Positions 44,854-53,972 of a stretch of 64,000 nt of DNA are shown here, in pieces. The stretch is from Paenibacillus tianjinensis (GTDB taxonomy: Bacteria; Bacillota; Bacilli; Paenibacillales; Paenibacillaceae): NCBI RefSeq assembly GCF_017086365.1, contig NZ_CP070969.1, positions 3,906,001 to 3,970,000 of the forward strand. Reading direction: 5' to 3'. Position 1 is the first letter of the stretch. Each line of letters starts with the position of its first letter. The notes under the pieces were generated by a model, which saw nothing but the letters and a program-made list of their open reading frames with translations, ran no database searches and was not told where the DNA came from. A program made the translations under genes and the position numbers.

Positions 44854-45654
44854 TCAGATCATTTCTATTTCACCGGACAATATGCTGATGATCTTCCCGG
44901 AGGCGTCCTGCAGCAGTAAACCGCCGTTCTCATCCAGACCGATCGCAGTTCCTTCGCTGCGCCCCTGAGGCGTGCTGAACGAGATTTGGCGGCCCAGCGT
45001 CACCGACATGGCTTCCCAGAGATCCTTAACCGGCTTAAAGCCCTGCTCTATGTAAAGCGTATATAAATATTCCAGCTCTGTCAGCACAGCTTCTGTAAGC
45101 CGGGTTCGGTCAACAGGAATCCCCCCTCCTTCGATCAGCAGCGAGGTGCCGACTCCCTGCAGGTAGTCCGGATAATCTTCCTTGGTCAGGTTAGCAGAAA
45201 TACCGATGCCCGCGATAGCATAATGCAAGCCGCCTTCCCTTAGAGATGATTCCAGTAAAATCCCGCAGAGTTTGCGCCCGCCGGCCAGCAAATCGTTCGG
45301 CCATTTGATTCCGGCTGGCACACCGGTAACTTCACGAATGGCCCTGCACACTGCTACTCCGGCAAGCAGCGTAAGCTGCGGCGTCAGGGACAGCGGCAGG
45401 TCAGGGCGGAGCACGACGCTCATCCAGATGCCTTTTCCGGCTGGCGAGTGCCATTTCCTGCCCATCCGCCCGCGGCCGCCAGTCTGTTCTTCAGCCCGGA
45501 TCGCCGTTCCTTCGGGCGCCCCCTTCTCGGCCAACTTCTTCGCTTCCTCCTGGGTAGACACCACTGTCTCCAGCAGCTGAATATTGTCTTTCCAGCCGGA
45601 AACGAAATGCTCACGGTTCAGCCGCGTCAGGTGCTGGGTGTCATCGCTTTTCAT
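44854..45654 (-). CDS. birA: Biotin-protein ligase, short form without DNA-binding domain
   Basis: Attaches biotin to acetyl-CoA carboxylase and other carriers. 266 aa. Biotinyl-AMP loop GRGRMGRKWHSPAGKGIW, KWPNDLLAGGRKLCGIL, and a C-terminal SH3-like domain. B. subtilis BirA (about 325 aa) starts with a winged helix that represses biotin genes. Here the protein begins only about 25 residues before the catalytic domain, so no such helix is present. Start overlaps the cca stop by 4 bases. Confidence 0.93.
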   Translation of the reverse strand: MKSDDTQHLTRLNREHFVSGWKDNIQLLETVVSTQEEAKKLAEKGAPEGTAIRAEEQTGGRGRMGRKWHSPAGKGIWMSVVLRPDLPLSLTPQLTLLAGVAVCRAIREVTGVPAGIKWPNDLLAGGRKLCGILLESSLREGGLHYAIAGIGISANLTKEDYPDYLQGVGTSLLIEGGGIPVDRTRLTEAVLTELEYLYTLYIEQGFKPVKDLWEAMSVTLGRQISFSTPQGRSEGTAIGLDENGGLLLQDASGKIISILSGEIEMI

Positions 45655-47117
45655 TTATATCCATCCTTTTTTGCTTCCTGCAGCAATAATTGTTTGTCGT
45701 TAGGAATATCTCCGGCTGCTACAGCATGCAGCAGCCGCTGCAGCAGCTCCCCCAGCCATGGCCCGGGACGTTTGTCCAGGGCTGCAGACAGCTCTTTTCC
45801 TGTCACTGCCAGCTCCGCCAGCGAGCTGAGCGGCATGCCTGCCATCCAGGAGCGCAGGCGGCTAGGCGGGATGTGTAGCGGCGCAGCCGCACCGGGTGCG
45901 TCCGGGACAGGCGCTTGTGTCCATTGTGAAGCAGACGCGACTGATGCGGACTTATCATGCCGCTGCACGATTGAATCCGGGGTCGGCTGCCGGAAAAGCA
46001 CATCGGGCTCACCGGCTGTGCCCGAGCCGGACTGACTGCCCGGCGGCTGCGCGCCGCCCAGCGTAACGCAGGCGGCCTGCGGCACCGCCTCCAGCAGCGT
46101 CAGCCACCCTTCGGCGGCTTCCGTGCCAAGGGCCAGCACAGCGGCGATCCAGCGCCGCCGCAGTGCCTCTTCCGCGCCGGTTCCCACCGGCGCAGAGGCC
46201 AGTGCCGCGTCCCATGCTTCGCGGACGCGCAGTACCCGGGCGACGGCGCTGCGCGTCGCCCCCGGGAACGTCCATGCCCGCAGCAGCTCATCGGCCGAAG
46301 CGGCCGACTGCCCCAGGGCATGGAGCAGCAGCGCCCACCGCAGGCGGGCGCTCTGCAGTTCCCCGATCCCGGGCAGGATGGCGGCGGCTGCCGTCAATTC
46401 GCTGCCGGTCCAGGGGAACGGGGCTTTGCCGCGCGGCAGCAGGCCGCTGCGCGCGAGCAAGCCGAGGCCGCGCCAGGGATGCGGCCCCTCGATGATGCGC
46501 TCCGTCTCACTGCGGACGCGCTCCACGGCAATATGCGCCAGCTTGTCCCGCTGGCGCAGCAGCCCCCGCCAGGTGTTCTTGGCGACGGCAAAGTCCAGCA
46601 CCGACGCGAAGCGGATGCAGCGCAGCATGCGCAGCGCGTCCTCGTCGAAGCGCTCTTCCGCTAGGCCTACGCAGCGGATCAACTGGGCGCTTAAATCACG
46701 CGCCCCCCCAAAAGGGTCTACGAGCACACCGTCAAGCCCGCAGCAAATGGCATTGATCGTGAAATCGCGCCGCCGCAGATCCTCTTTAACATCGCTTACA
46801 AAAAAGACGTGCTCCGGACGGCGGTGATCGGCATAGCCGCTTTCCGTCCGGTACGTCGTCACTTCAAAGCTGTAGCCATCCTGTAATACCGTAACCGTCC
46901 CGTGCGCTAGTCCCGTTGGGATACAGCGGGTGAATAGGGCCATAACCTCCTCCGGCAGCGCGGAGGTCGTCAGATCCATATCATGCACCGGCCGGCCCAG
47001 GAGCTCATCACGGATGCAGCCCCCGACATAATAGGCTTCACGGCCGCTCTGAAGCAGGCCTGCTATCACCTTGCCGGCTGCTTCCGCCATACCGGATGGT
47101 GCCATTGTCCATTCCAT
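45651..47117 (-). CDS. cca: CCA-adding tRNA nucleotidyltransferase
   Basis: Adds or repairs the 3' CCA of tRNAs. 488 aa, about 90 longer than B. subtilis Cca. Head domain motif YYVGGCIRDELLGRPVHDMD, then DLRRRDFTINAICC, and the ATP/CTP-selecting segment EDALRMLRCIRFASVLDF. The central/C-terminal half is Ala/Arg/Gly-rich and encoded by a GC-rich block (about 46000-46640); this accounts for the extra length. AAGGAG lies before the ATG; follows bshA by 10 bp. Confidence 0.95.
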   Translation of the reverse strand: MEWTMAPSGMAEAAGKVIAGLLQSGREAYYVGGCIRDELLGRPVHDMDLTTSALPEEVMALFTRCIPTGLAHGTVTVLQDGYSFEVTTYRTESGYADHRRPEHVFFVSDVKEDLRRRDFTINAICCGLDGVLVDPFGGARDLSAQLIRCVGLAEERFDEDALRMLRCIRFASVLDFAVAKNTWRGLLRQRDKLAHIAVERVRSETERIIEGPHPWRGLGLLARSGLLPRGKAPFPWTGSELTAAAAILPGIGELQSARLRWALLLHALGQSAASADELLRAWTFPGATRSAVARVLRVREAWDAALASAPVGTGAEEALRRRWIAAVLALGTEAAEGWLTLLEAVPQAACVTLGGAQPPGSQSGSGTAGEPDVLFRQPTPDSIVQRHDKSASVASASQWTQAPVPDAPGAAAPLHIPPSRLRSWMAGMPLSSLAELAVTGKELSAALDKRPGPWLGELLQRLLHAVAAGDIPNDKQLLLQEAKKDGYK

Positions 47118-47127
47118 GAAGCTCTCC

Positions 47128-48285
47128 TTACCCCCGGATGGTATCCATTCCGAGCACCTTGCGCCCTAGCACACGGTAGTAAATATCCTCATACTGATTT
47201 GTAATGCTGTCTCGGCTGAAATCATTGCATGATCTCTCCAGACACGCCTTTCTGAACTGTTCGGTCATCCACTCGTCCGACAGCAGCTTCACCGCATATT
47301 TTGCCATAGCGGTTGTGTCTCCGATCGGCGCCAGGAAGCCGGTTTTGCCGTGCTGAATCAGCTCCGGTATACCGCCAGCCTGGGAACCGATTGTCGGAAC
47401 GCCGCAAGCCATCGCTTCCAGCGCTACCAGACCGAAGCTCTCTTTCTCCGAAGGCAGCAGGAGCAGATCCGCCAGGGAGATGACCTGGGCAATTTCATCC
47501 TGCTTACCCAGGAAGCGGACTTTGTGCTCCAGACCCATTTCATTGATTTTAGCTTGAATCTTCGGCAGCTCAGGACCTTCACCTACAAGCAGCAGCTTCG
47601 CAGGAATCTCCTTGCTCACCTTGGCAAAAACATCAACAACATCACTAACCCGTTTGACCGGACGGAAATTGCTGATATGCATCAGTATCTTCTCATCCGG
47701 ATTGGCAAAATCGCCGCGGAGATCGGTAACGTCACGAGGGTAATACACACGCTTGTCGACAAAGTTATAGGTCAGATCAATATCACGGGTAATATCCAGC
47801 ACGCGCCGGGTTTCCTTGATCAGATCCTGAGAGACAGCCGTAACCGCATCACTTTCATTGATGCCGAGGCGGATCAGGTCCTTAAGCGATTCATCCTGGC
47901 CCAGTACGGTAATATCCGTCCCGTGCAGGGTTGTGACTACCTTGATGTCATTGCCAAGCATCTGCTTGGCCAGGAACGCGCACACGGCATGAGGCACCGC
48001 ATAATGAACATGGAACAAATCGAGCCCCTGCATCTTGGCTACCTGTGCCATCTTGGTTGCAAGCGCCAGATCATAAGGAGGGTATCGGAAGACATAGTAA
48101 TCGTTAACCTCAACCTCGTGGTAGAATATATTTTTCTGAAACGTTCCAAGCCGGAACGGGATACTGTGTGTAATAAAATGGACTTCATGGCCCTTTTCAG
48201 CCAGAAGCTTCCCCAGTTCAGTTGCCACTACCCCCGAGCCGCCAAGAGACGGATAACAGGTGATGCCTATTTTTAGCCGGTCCAT
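47128..48285 (-). CDS. bshA: N-acetyl-alpha-D-glucosaminyl L-malate synthase (bacillithiol)
   Basis: First step of bacillithiol synthesis: UDP-GlcNAc plus L-malate. 385-aa GT4-family glycosyltransferase: N-terminal [20 protein letters not shown], donor-site motif [20 protein letters not shown]. Upstream on the same strand is bshB1 for the second step. The 90-bp gap before it contains a possible -10 (TATAAT) but no clear -35. Confidence 0.96.
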   Translation of the reverse strand: MDRLKIGITCYPSLGGSGVVATELGKLLAEKGHEVHFITHSIPFRLGTFQKNIFYHEVEVNDYYVFRYPPYDLALATKMAQVAKMQGLDLFHVHYAVPHAVCAFLAKQMLGNDIKVVTTLHGTDITVLGQDESLKDLIRLGINESDAVTAVSQDLIKETRRVLDITRDIDLTYNFVDKRVYYPRDVTDLRGDFANPDEKILMHISNFRPVKRVSDVVDVFAKVSKEIPAKLLLVGEGPELPKIQAKINEMGLEHKVRFLGKQDEIAQVISLADLLLLPSEKESFGLVALEAMACGVPTIGSQAGGIPELIQHGKTGFLAPIGDTTAMAKYAVKLLSDEWMTEQFRKACLERSCNDFSRDSITNQYEDIYYRVLGRKVLGMDTIRG

Positions 48286-48375
48286 AGCTCCGTCCCCTTC
48301 GTTAACTTATCTCTTACTTCAAGTAATGATATGAGTTTATTATAGTTGCTTCTCAGGAGGAAATAAAGTTTGTTT

Positions 48376-49080
48376 CTAATGGCCCCCGCTTATAAATAGA
48401 TCAACGGCATGGGGAACCTTCGCTGCGAACCCTTCAGCAAAGGGAATCAGCCTCCGCTGTCCGAGCAGCATATCCCTTGAGCGGACACGTTCGATATAGC
48501 CTTCGTTGAGCGGTGTCGATACCACATCTTCACCCGGGATCTTCTCGAATTGGGAACGGTAGCAGGACAACGCCTGCTCCTTTAAACCATATTGCTGAGT
48601 TACATCTACTATAAGGTCGGTACGGCCCAGGTCATTAATAAAGTAAAAATAGAGCAGCGGTGCAGGTATGGCCGGCTTGTCCGGCATATATTTGCGCAGC
48701 TTCGAATTGAATACAGCTTCCTCCACCAGCTTACTGCAGGCGATATGGTCAGGATGACGGTCTTCCCAGTAAGGGGCAAACACAATGGCCGGGGCAAATT
48801 CCCGGATTTCTGCAGTCACTGCAGCCAGATGCTCCTCTGTCAGGTACAGGCCGCGGTCCGGCAATCCGAGATTGGTACGTACGGATGCCCCTAGCACTTC
48901 AGCGGCCTGCTGAGCCTCCTGCTTGCGGCGTTCCACGGTTCCGTTCGAGGACATTTCCGCTGCAGTCAAATCGCACAGGCCTACCTTCAGACCGGCAGCA
49001 GTATGCTTGGCAATGGTTCCCGCCATCCCGATCTCAGCATCATCTGCATGAGCCCCGAATACAAGAATGTCCAGTTTCAT
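48376..49080 (-). CDS. bshB1: Bacillithiol deacetylase BshB1
   Basis: Zn-dependent LmbE-like deacetylase acting on GlcNAc-malate. 234 aa. Zinc motif GAHADDAEIGMAG at the N-terminus and PYWEDRHPDHIACSKLV further on. Start overlaps the mgsA stop by one base (TAATG), so it is coupled to mgsA. The order dapB-mgsA-bshB1-bshA-cca matches B. subtilis. Confidence 0.95.
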   Translation of the reverse strand: MKLDILVFGAHADDAEIGMAGTIAKHTAAGLKVGLCDLTAAEMSSNGTVERRKQEAQQAAEVLGASVRTNLGLPDRGLYLTEEHLAAVTAEIREFAPAIVFAPYWEDRHPDHIACSKLVEEAVFNSKLRKYMPDKPAIPAPLLYFYFINDLGRTDLIVDVTQQYGLKEQALSCYRSQFEKIPGEDVVSTPLNEGYIERVRSRDMLLGQRRLIPFAEGFAAKVPHAVDLFISGGH

Positions 49081-49502
49081 TATTCATCCACACCCGGCTT
49101 GTATTTATGTACCAGCTCCCGCCATCCGAAATCGCCGCGGTCGATCGCCTTTACCAGAATTTCAGCTGTAGCGATATTGGTCGCTACCGGAATACCGTAC
49201 ACATCGCACAAACGGAGCAGTGCCGTGATATCCGGCTCATGCGGCTGTGCCATTAGCGGATCACGCAGGAAGATAATCAGATCCAGCTCATCCTGAGCCA
49301 CCAGCGAACCGATCTGCTGGTCTCCGCCGAGCGGTCCAGACATGAAACGGTGAATTTTAAGCTGGGTTACATCCATAATCCGCTGGCCCGTAGTTCCTGT
49401 TGAATACAATTCCAGCCCGGTAAAAACATTCTCATAAGCGGTAACGAAATTGACCATCTCTTCTTTTTTCCGGTCATGTGCAATAAAGGCAATCTTCAAC
49501 AT
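49080..49502 (-). CDS. mgsA: Methylglyoxal synthase
   Basis: Turns dihydroxyacetone phosphate into methylglyoxal. 140 aa. [27 protein letters not shown] and [20 protein letters not shown] carry the phosphate-binding and catalytic residues. Lies between dapB (17-bp gap) and bshB1; bacillithiol detoxifies methylglyoxal, which makes the pairing with bsh genes sensible. Confidence 0.97.
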   Translation of the reverse strand: MLKIAFIAHDRKKEEMVNFVTAYENVFTGLELYSTGTTGQRIMDVTQLKIHRFMSGPLGGDQQIGSLVAQDELDLIIFLRDPLMAQPHEPDITALLRLCDVYGIPVATNIATAEILVKAIDRGDFGWRELVHKYKPGVDE

Positions 49503-49519
49503 GATGAGTTCTCCCCTGT

Positions 49520-50323
49520 CTATTCAATAAAATGCTCAAAGCCATAGATCAAGCCTGTGTATTCCATCACTTTCTGGATACCCATTTTGACCCCTGGCAT
49601 GTAACCTGCCCGCTCGTATGAATCATGGCGGATTTTTAGCGATTGTCCAAAACCGCCGAATACTACTTCCTCCTGGGCAAATACGCCGGGAAGACGGACG
49701 CTGTGAATCCGGAAGCCGTTATATAAACCCCCGCGCGCCCCCTCGATAATCTCCTCTTCCTGCGGATTACCCTGGCGGAGCTCCTGCCGGGCTTCAGAGA
49801 TCATCTCAGCCGTTTTGATCGCTGTACCTGACGGGGCATCCAGCTTCTGATCACCATGATACTCGATAATTTCCAGATGCGGGAAATACTTAGCCGCTTG
49901 TGCGGCGAATTTCATCAGCAGAATCGCACCAATGGAGAAGTTCGGGGCAATGAGCCCGCCGATTCCCTGCTCCTGACATTGCTTGTCCAGCTCGGCAATC
50001 TGCTCCGGGGTGAACCCGGTCGTCCCTATGACCGGACGCACCCCGTATTTGATTGCAAGCGAAGTGTTGGCATAAGCCGATTGCGGAATTGTAAAATCAA
50101 CAAGCACATCTCCGCGGCTTCCTGCCAAGGCAGCTTCCAGATCCGAAGTAACTGTTATTCCGCACTCCTCTAATCCTACCATGCGGCCTGCATCTGTTTC
50201 GCCTGCTGAACGGTCTACCGCCGCCGCAAGTTCCAGTTCTTCATCCTGCAGTACCAGCTTAACAACCTCTTTACCCATTCTGCCTCCTGCTCCGGAGACA
50301 ATCACTCTGATCTTGTCGCTCAC
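49520..50323 (-). CDS. dapB: 4-hydroxy-tetrahydrodipicolinate reductase
   Basis: Lysine/diaminopimelate pathway. 267 aa; GTG start at 50323 with GAGGAGG 8 nt upstream. Rossmann loop [15 protein letters not shown] and the catalytic segment [15 protein letters not shown]; the usual His-His of this segment reads Tyr-His here. First of a run with mgsA, bshB1, bshA, cca and birA. Confidence 0.96.
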   Translation of the reverse strand: MSDKIRVIVSGAGGRMGKEVVKLVLQDEELELAAAVDRSAGETDAGRMVGLEECGITVTSDLEAALAGSRGDVLVDFTIPQSAYANTSLAIKYGVRPVIGTTGFTPEQIAELDKQCQEQGIGGLIAPNFSIGAILLMKFAAQAAKYFPHLEIIEYHGDQKLDAPSGTAIKTAEMISEARQELRQGNPQEEEIIEGARGGLYNGFRIHSVRLPGVFAQEEVVFGGFGQSLKIRHDSYERAGYMPGVKMGIQKVMEYTGLIYGFEHFIE

Positions 50324-50357
50324 CTTTATTTCCTCCTCGCTTTCACTGGTTCCATCA

Positions 50358-50879
50358 TTAGTGGATATATTTTTGCAATGATCTTTGCAGGTCTTTCATA
50401 AGCTGCCGGAGACCGGAGTCATCCGGGTGGAGGGCAATAACCTCTTTCATCGCGGCAATCGCCTGTACATGCTCATTCATCCGGCTATGCGCAATCGCAA
50501 GCCAGACATAGGCGTCCCCATACAGAGGATCTAGTGAAATCGCTTCTTTCAGGAGTGTGACCGGCCGATATGGATTAAGCGTCCCTCCTGCTTCATCCTC
50601 CAGCAGACGTTTAGCCTCCTGAACAAGCTTAAGGGCCTGCAAATGCTGGAGATGCAAATGGTATTCCGGCTTGCCGCTATCCAGCTTCACCGCTGCGAGC
50701 GCATGCTCCAGCGCCTTATCCATCATCCCGCTGCGTGCATAGGTAATCGAACACCGGTATCTTACCTCGGCGTCGTCCGGGCTGGCTGATATCGCAGCTT
50801 CAAAATATTGAATTGCCTCTTCAAAGTCGCTGCGTAAAATAGACCGGTATGCCGCATTGACATAATCGTTATGATTCAT
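50358..50879 (-). CDS. Tetratricopeptide (TPR) repeat protein
   Basis: 173 aa of TPR helices from the N-terminus (YRSILRSDFEEAIQYFEAAI; AEVRYRCSITYARSGMMDKA; GDAYVWLAIAHSRMNEHVQA). No signal peptide. Between the MazG-like gene and dapB, where B. subtilis has no such gene; function unknown. Confidence 0.82.
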   Translation of the reverse strand: MNHNDYVNAAYRSILRSDFEEAIQYFEAAISASPDDAEVRYRCSITYARSGMMDKALEHALAAVKLDSGKPEYHLHLQHLQALKLVQEAKRLLEDEAGGTLNPYRPVTLLKEAISLDPLYGDAYVWLAIAHSRMNEHVQAIAAMKEVIALHPDDSGLRQLMKDLQRSLQKYIH

Positions 50880-50938
50880 ATACTCACCATCCTGACGGCT
50901 AAATCCCGTTCGTTTGGTACAGCATATGTTATAGAGGC

Positions 50939-51268
50939 CTAATCGGTGTTTTTAAGTGTCCACCGTCCGGCGTCACGGGTATTGAACTTGTGCATCACTT
51001 TATTATGGGCTTCCGTCAGGTCAATGCCCAGAGAATTGGCGAAGCATACGGTTATGAACAGAATATCACCGAGTTCAAGTTCAATAGAATTGTCCGCCTC
51101 GTCTGCCTTTTTAGGCTTTTCGCCGAACTGATGGTTCACTTCGCGGGCCAGCTCACCCACTTCTTCCGACATACGGGCCAGCATTGACAACGGGCTGAAG
51201 TAACCTTCCTTAAACTGTGAGATATAAGCATCGACTTCGCGCTGTATCTCACTAAGACTTTTATCCAT
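50939..51268 (-). CDS. ypjD: MazG-like nucleotide pyrophosphohydrolase (YpjD)
   Basis: 109-aa all-alpha NTP pyrophosphatase. Metal-binding helix pair visible as SEEVGELAREVNHQFG and SIELELGDILFITVCFANSL (ExxE...ExxD). Probable house-cleaning of non-canonical nucleotides. The preceding ATG region carries GGGGGGCGAAG. Position next to dapB matches B. subtilis ypjD. Confidence 0.92.
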   Translation of the reverse strand: MDKSLSEIQREVDAYISQFKEGYFSPLSMLARMSEEVGELAREVNHQFGEKPKKADEADNSIELELGDILFITVCFANSLGIDLTEAHNKVMHKFNTRDAGRWTLKNTD

Positions 51269-51427
51269 AATTTGTTGCTTCGCCCCCCTATAAATTCTTG
51301 CCTTCTGTTTGCCCCTATGTTATCGTAAAGACGTTTTGAAGACAAATCTTTTTTACATTTGCAGCTCTACACCATGAGAAAAATGCTTGTATAAAATGCC
51401 CGTCAGAGGGCTTAGGCGAGGGATTAT

Positions 51428-52297
51428 ATGAAATCATTAAATGCAATGAATATCGGCAAAACAGTAGCGCCTATCATGCTGGGTGCGGCAATATATGCGT
51501 TCGGGCTCCTGTACTTTATCGTCCCCAATCAGCTGATGGAGGGAGGAGTAACTGGGATTACCATCCTGCTGAACTATGCCTTTGATATTCCGATCTTCCT
51601 GACTACGCTGCTGCTGAATCTTCCGCTGTTCCTTCTGGGCTGGAAAGTGCTTGGTTCACATCAGATTGTCTATACCGGTGTCGGTATTGGGGCATTGTCT
51701 TTTTTCCTGTGGGTTTTTGAACGGCTGATTGCCGCAGGCTGGCTGGTGCCCTTCAGCACCGAGCACGATTTTATTCTCGCTTCATTATATGCCGGGGTCA
51801 CACTTGGCCTTGGACTCGGTATCGTCTTCCGGTACGGCGGGACCACTGGCGGCGTTGACATCGTGGCCCGGATTCTCGGGCGCAAATTCGGCTGGAGCAT
51901 GGGCCAGATTATCTTAGCTGTCGACGTTATCATTATCGGCGCATCATTGCTCTACATACCCCGTGAAAAAATATTGTATACCCTTGTAGCCGTATTCATC
52001 TCTTCACGTGTGATTGATTTCATCCAAGAAGGCGCTTATGCCGCCAAGGCTTTCACAATCATCAGCGACGATGCTCCACAAATCGCGGACCTGATCACTG
52101 CCGAAATGGAGCGCGGTGTGACGCTGATCCCGGCCATCGGCGCGTATTCGAAGCAAGCCAAGCATATGGTCTACTGTGTTGTTTCCCGCCAGGAAATCCG
52201 CCGGCTCAGCCAATTAGTGAAGTCTATTGATCCTACGGCATTTGTAATTATCAGCGATGTTCACGATGTCATGGGCGAAGGCTTCCGGGAATCATGA
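51428..52297 (+). CDS. ypjC: YitT-family membrane protein (YpjC)
   Basis: 289 aa. Five or six transmembrane helices in the first 200 residues (for example IMLGAAIYAFGLLYFIVPNQ; GGTTGGVDIVARILGRKFGW) and a cytoplasmic DUF2179 domain at the C-terminus (from about residue 210, AAKAFTIISDDAPQIADLIT). Transport or regulatory role unknown. It is the only rightward gene between 29 and 61 kb. Confidence 0.9.
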   Translation: MKSLNAMNIGKTVAPIMLGAAIYAFGLLYFIVPNQLMEGGVTGITILLNYAFDIPIFLTTLLLNLPLFLLGWKVLGSHQIVYTGVGIGALSFFLWVFERLIAAGWLVPFSTEHDFILASLYAGVTLGLGLGIVFRYGGTTGGVDIVARILGRKFGWSMGQIILAVDVIIIGASLLYIPREKILYTLVAVFISSRVIDFIQEGAYAAKAFTIISDDAPQIADLITAEMERGVTLIPAIGAYSKQAKHMVYCVVSRQEIRRLSQLVKSIDPTAFVIISDVHDVMGEGFRES

Positions 52298-52309
52298 CTA
52301 CATAATTTA

Positions 52310-52790
52310 ACTTTAACTGTATTTCATACAGCTAAATCCCGGATCTCCAGGGCTTTCAGTCGCCTAATTGCATTTTGTACAGTTTGATAACAGCCATCTG
52401 AATAAAATCGTACGATCCGCCAATTTTAACTGTACAGAGTGCAGCTATTTCTTAAAAAATCACTTCAGGGCTCCATTTAACTGCAGCAAATACAGTTACG
52501 CAGGCTGCGTTTCTGGTAGATTGAAACATTACCGGATGAATCTCCAAATTGATACTTTTTCATTATATAGATTGGGCTTGAATCCGTGGAAATTTATAAC
52601 CTTTTGATCCTAATCCAATTGCAGTCTCCAATAATCAGCAACAAACCGCATCCAGCTGTATTTGGTACAACAGATTTCGGGAGTAGGTTACAAAAACACC
52701 CCGCACTCGAAATTCTGCTGTACAAATGCACCAGCTTTTGTTTTTGGGTCAAATTCGTGAAGATCTGCTGCAGAAAGTGCAATAGAACAC
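52310..52790. repeat. Degenerate tandem array of small palindromes
   Basis: Short inverted repeats of the form AACTGTA...TACAG(C/T)TA recur at roughly 50-60 bp spacing: near 52316, 52375, 52430, 52480, then GCTGTA/GCTGCA-centred copies near 52655, 52717 and 52768. Copies are imperfect, often with TTT or AAAT flanks. It looks like a decayed intergenic repeat family rather than coding DNA. Confidence 0.5.
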
Positions 52791-52875
52791 GCGCGCGCCT
52801 TCTTGTGAATGAGTTTCTGTCACCATATGCCTCTTGCTGGACCCTTCTTAACTATTCGAGTTCGAATCATATTGT

Positions 52876-52925
52876 AAAAAAAAGGCTCCCTTCCCGTGAC
52901 GCGACCACGTAGAAAGGAGCCTTTT
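52876..52925 (-). terminator. ypjB terminator
   Basis: Stem AAAAGGCTCC / GGAGCCTTTT around a 26-nt loop, T8 on the minus strand; with T4 on the other strand it may also act rightward. Confidence 0.8.
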
Positions 52926-53019
52926 CTCATGCTTTATAAGATAGTTCGTTTATGTCCACCCACTACAATTACAATCCACTTGAGTTCATCCAATTACTCC
53001 TGAATGACCACCTTCACCG

Positions 53020-53916
53020 CTAGACCGGCTTCAAATCCTCCTGCTCTCCTCGGTACTTGCGGTATCCGGCGTAAGCCAGCGCGGATAGGATAAAGGCTCC
53101 GGCAAGCAACCCCCAGGCTCCGTATTTCTGAGGCGACAGCGGAAGGGACAATACGGGCTCATCCCGCTCCTTGCCGAACATTACCCTTACAGCATCCTGA
53201 CCGTAAGAGATAATCTCAAGCAGCCGCGAACGCTCAGGGGGCTGGGCGGAAGCTGTCACTCCTGCTGCATAGGACAGCCAGGAATCAAAGGCATTTACGA
53301 CTTCCGGGCGGCTGGAAATGACGACCGCAGGCCGGATGGTGTCATATCTGCTCTGCAGCCGGGTAACGGCTGTCTTCCAGCCTTCCAGATCACCGGCCGC
53401 AGCGCTTTTCTCCATATCGTTCAGATCCTCACGGAACAGCTTGTAATACTGCTGCCACATCGGCTGACGGGGATGATTCAGGCTGTTGGCAGCAAGCCGG
53501 ACCCTGGCAGCCGCAGCTTCTATTTTCTCCGGAACAATCTGCGCAGCTGCAAAGGCAGCCTTAAGGTCCACAATGACCCCTGACAATGCATTAACCCCTT
53601 CAACCGAAGTCTGACCCTCAAATGAGGAGGATACAAAGATCTTCGAGATCTCTTCACTCTCCTGCCTTGCCTTGGCGATATCGCCTTTGAGGACATAATT
53701 ATATAAAGCTTCAGCCGCTTGTTCCAGACGCTGTGCACCGCTTCCGCCGGTCTGCACCGGCGAACCGCTTCCGGCTGCTACAGACGCATGCCCGGTCTTA
53801 TTGCCGGCTTCTCCGGGTCCATACACCCCGTAGGCCGATACTTCCCCGCCGTTCAACCCGGTAAGCAGCCAGCACAACATTAATCCTGTCAGCACAATAC
53901 ATCTCCTGCGCCGCAT
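53020..53916 (-). CDS. ypjB: Sporulation protein YpjB
   Basis: 298 aa, type-I membrane layout: N-terminal signal sequence (about 5-28), an extracytoplasmic helical region (about 60-250), one C-terminal transmembrane helix (YGAWGLLAGAFILSALAYAG) and a short charged tail. Matches the SpoYpjB family and sits next to ypjA as in B. subtilis. Exact role in sporulation not known. GGGGGG lies before the ATG. Confidence 0.87.
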   Translation of the reverse strand: MRRRRCIVLTGLMLCWLLTGLNGGEVSAYGVYGPGEAGNKTGHASVAAGSGSPVQTGGSGAQRLEQAAEALYNYVLKGDIAKARQESEEISKIFVSSSFEGQTSVEGVNALSGVIVDLKAAFAAAQIVPEKIEAAAARVRLAANSLNHPRQPMWQQYYKLFREDLNDMEKSAAAGDLEGWKTAVTRLQSRYDTIRPAVVISSRPEVVNAFDSWLSYAAGVTASAQPPERSRLLEIISYGQDAVRVMFGKERDEPVLSLPLSPQKYGAWGLLAGAFILSALAYAGYRKYRGEQEDLKPV

Positions 53917-53972
53917 GAGACATCCCCCCTACTCTAAATGTATGGGGGAAGGACAAGAGATAGAACAGCCTG

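Larger units (their letters stand above)
52298..53019. other. 722-bp gene-free gap between ypjC and ypjB
   Basis: AT-rich, without a convincing gene: two open frames of 79 and 108 codons have no ribosome site and no recognisable content. It contains a degenerate repeat array (52310-52790) and a terminator near its right end (52876-52925). Confidence 0.7.

Noticed and set aside
52368..52912. Two frames of 79 and 108 codons in the ypjC-ypjB gap
   Set aside because: No ribosome site, odd composition, and they cover the degenerate repeat array and the ypjB terminator.
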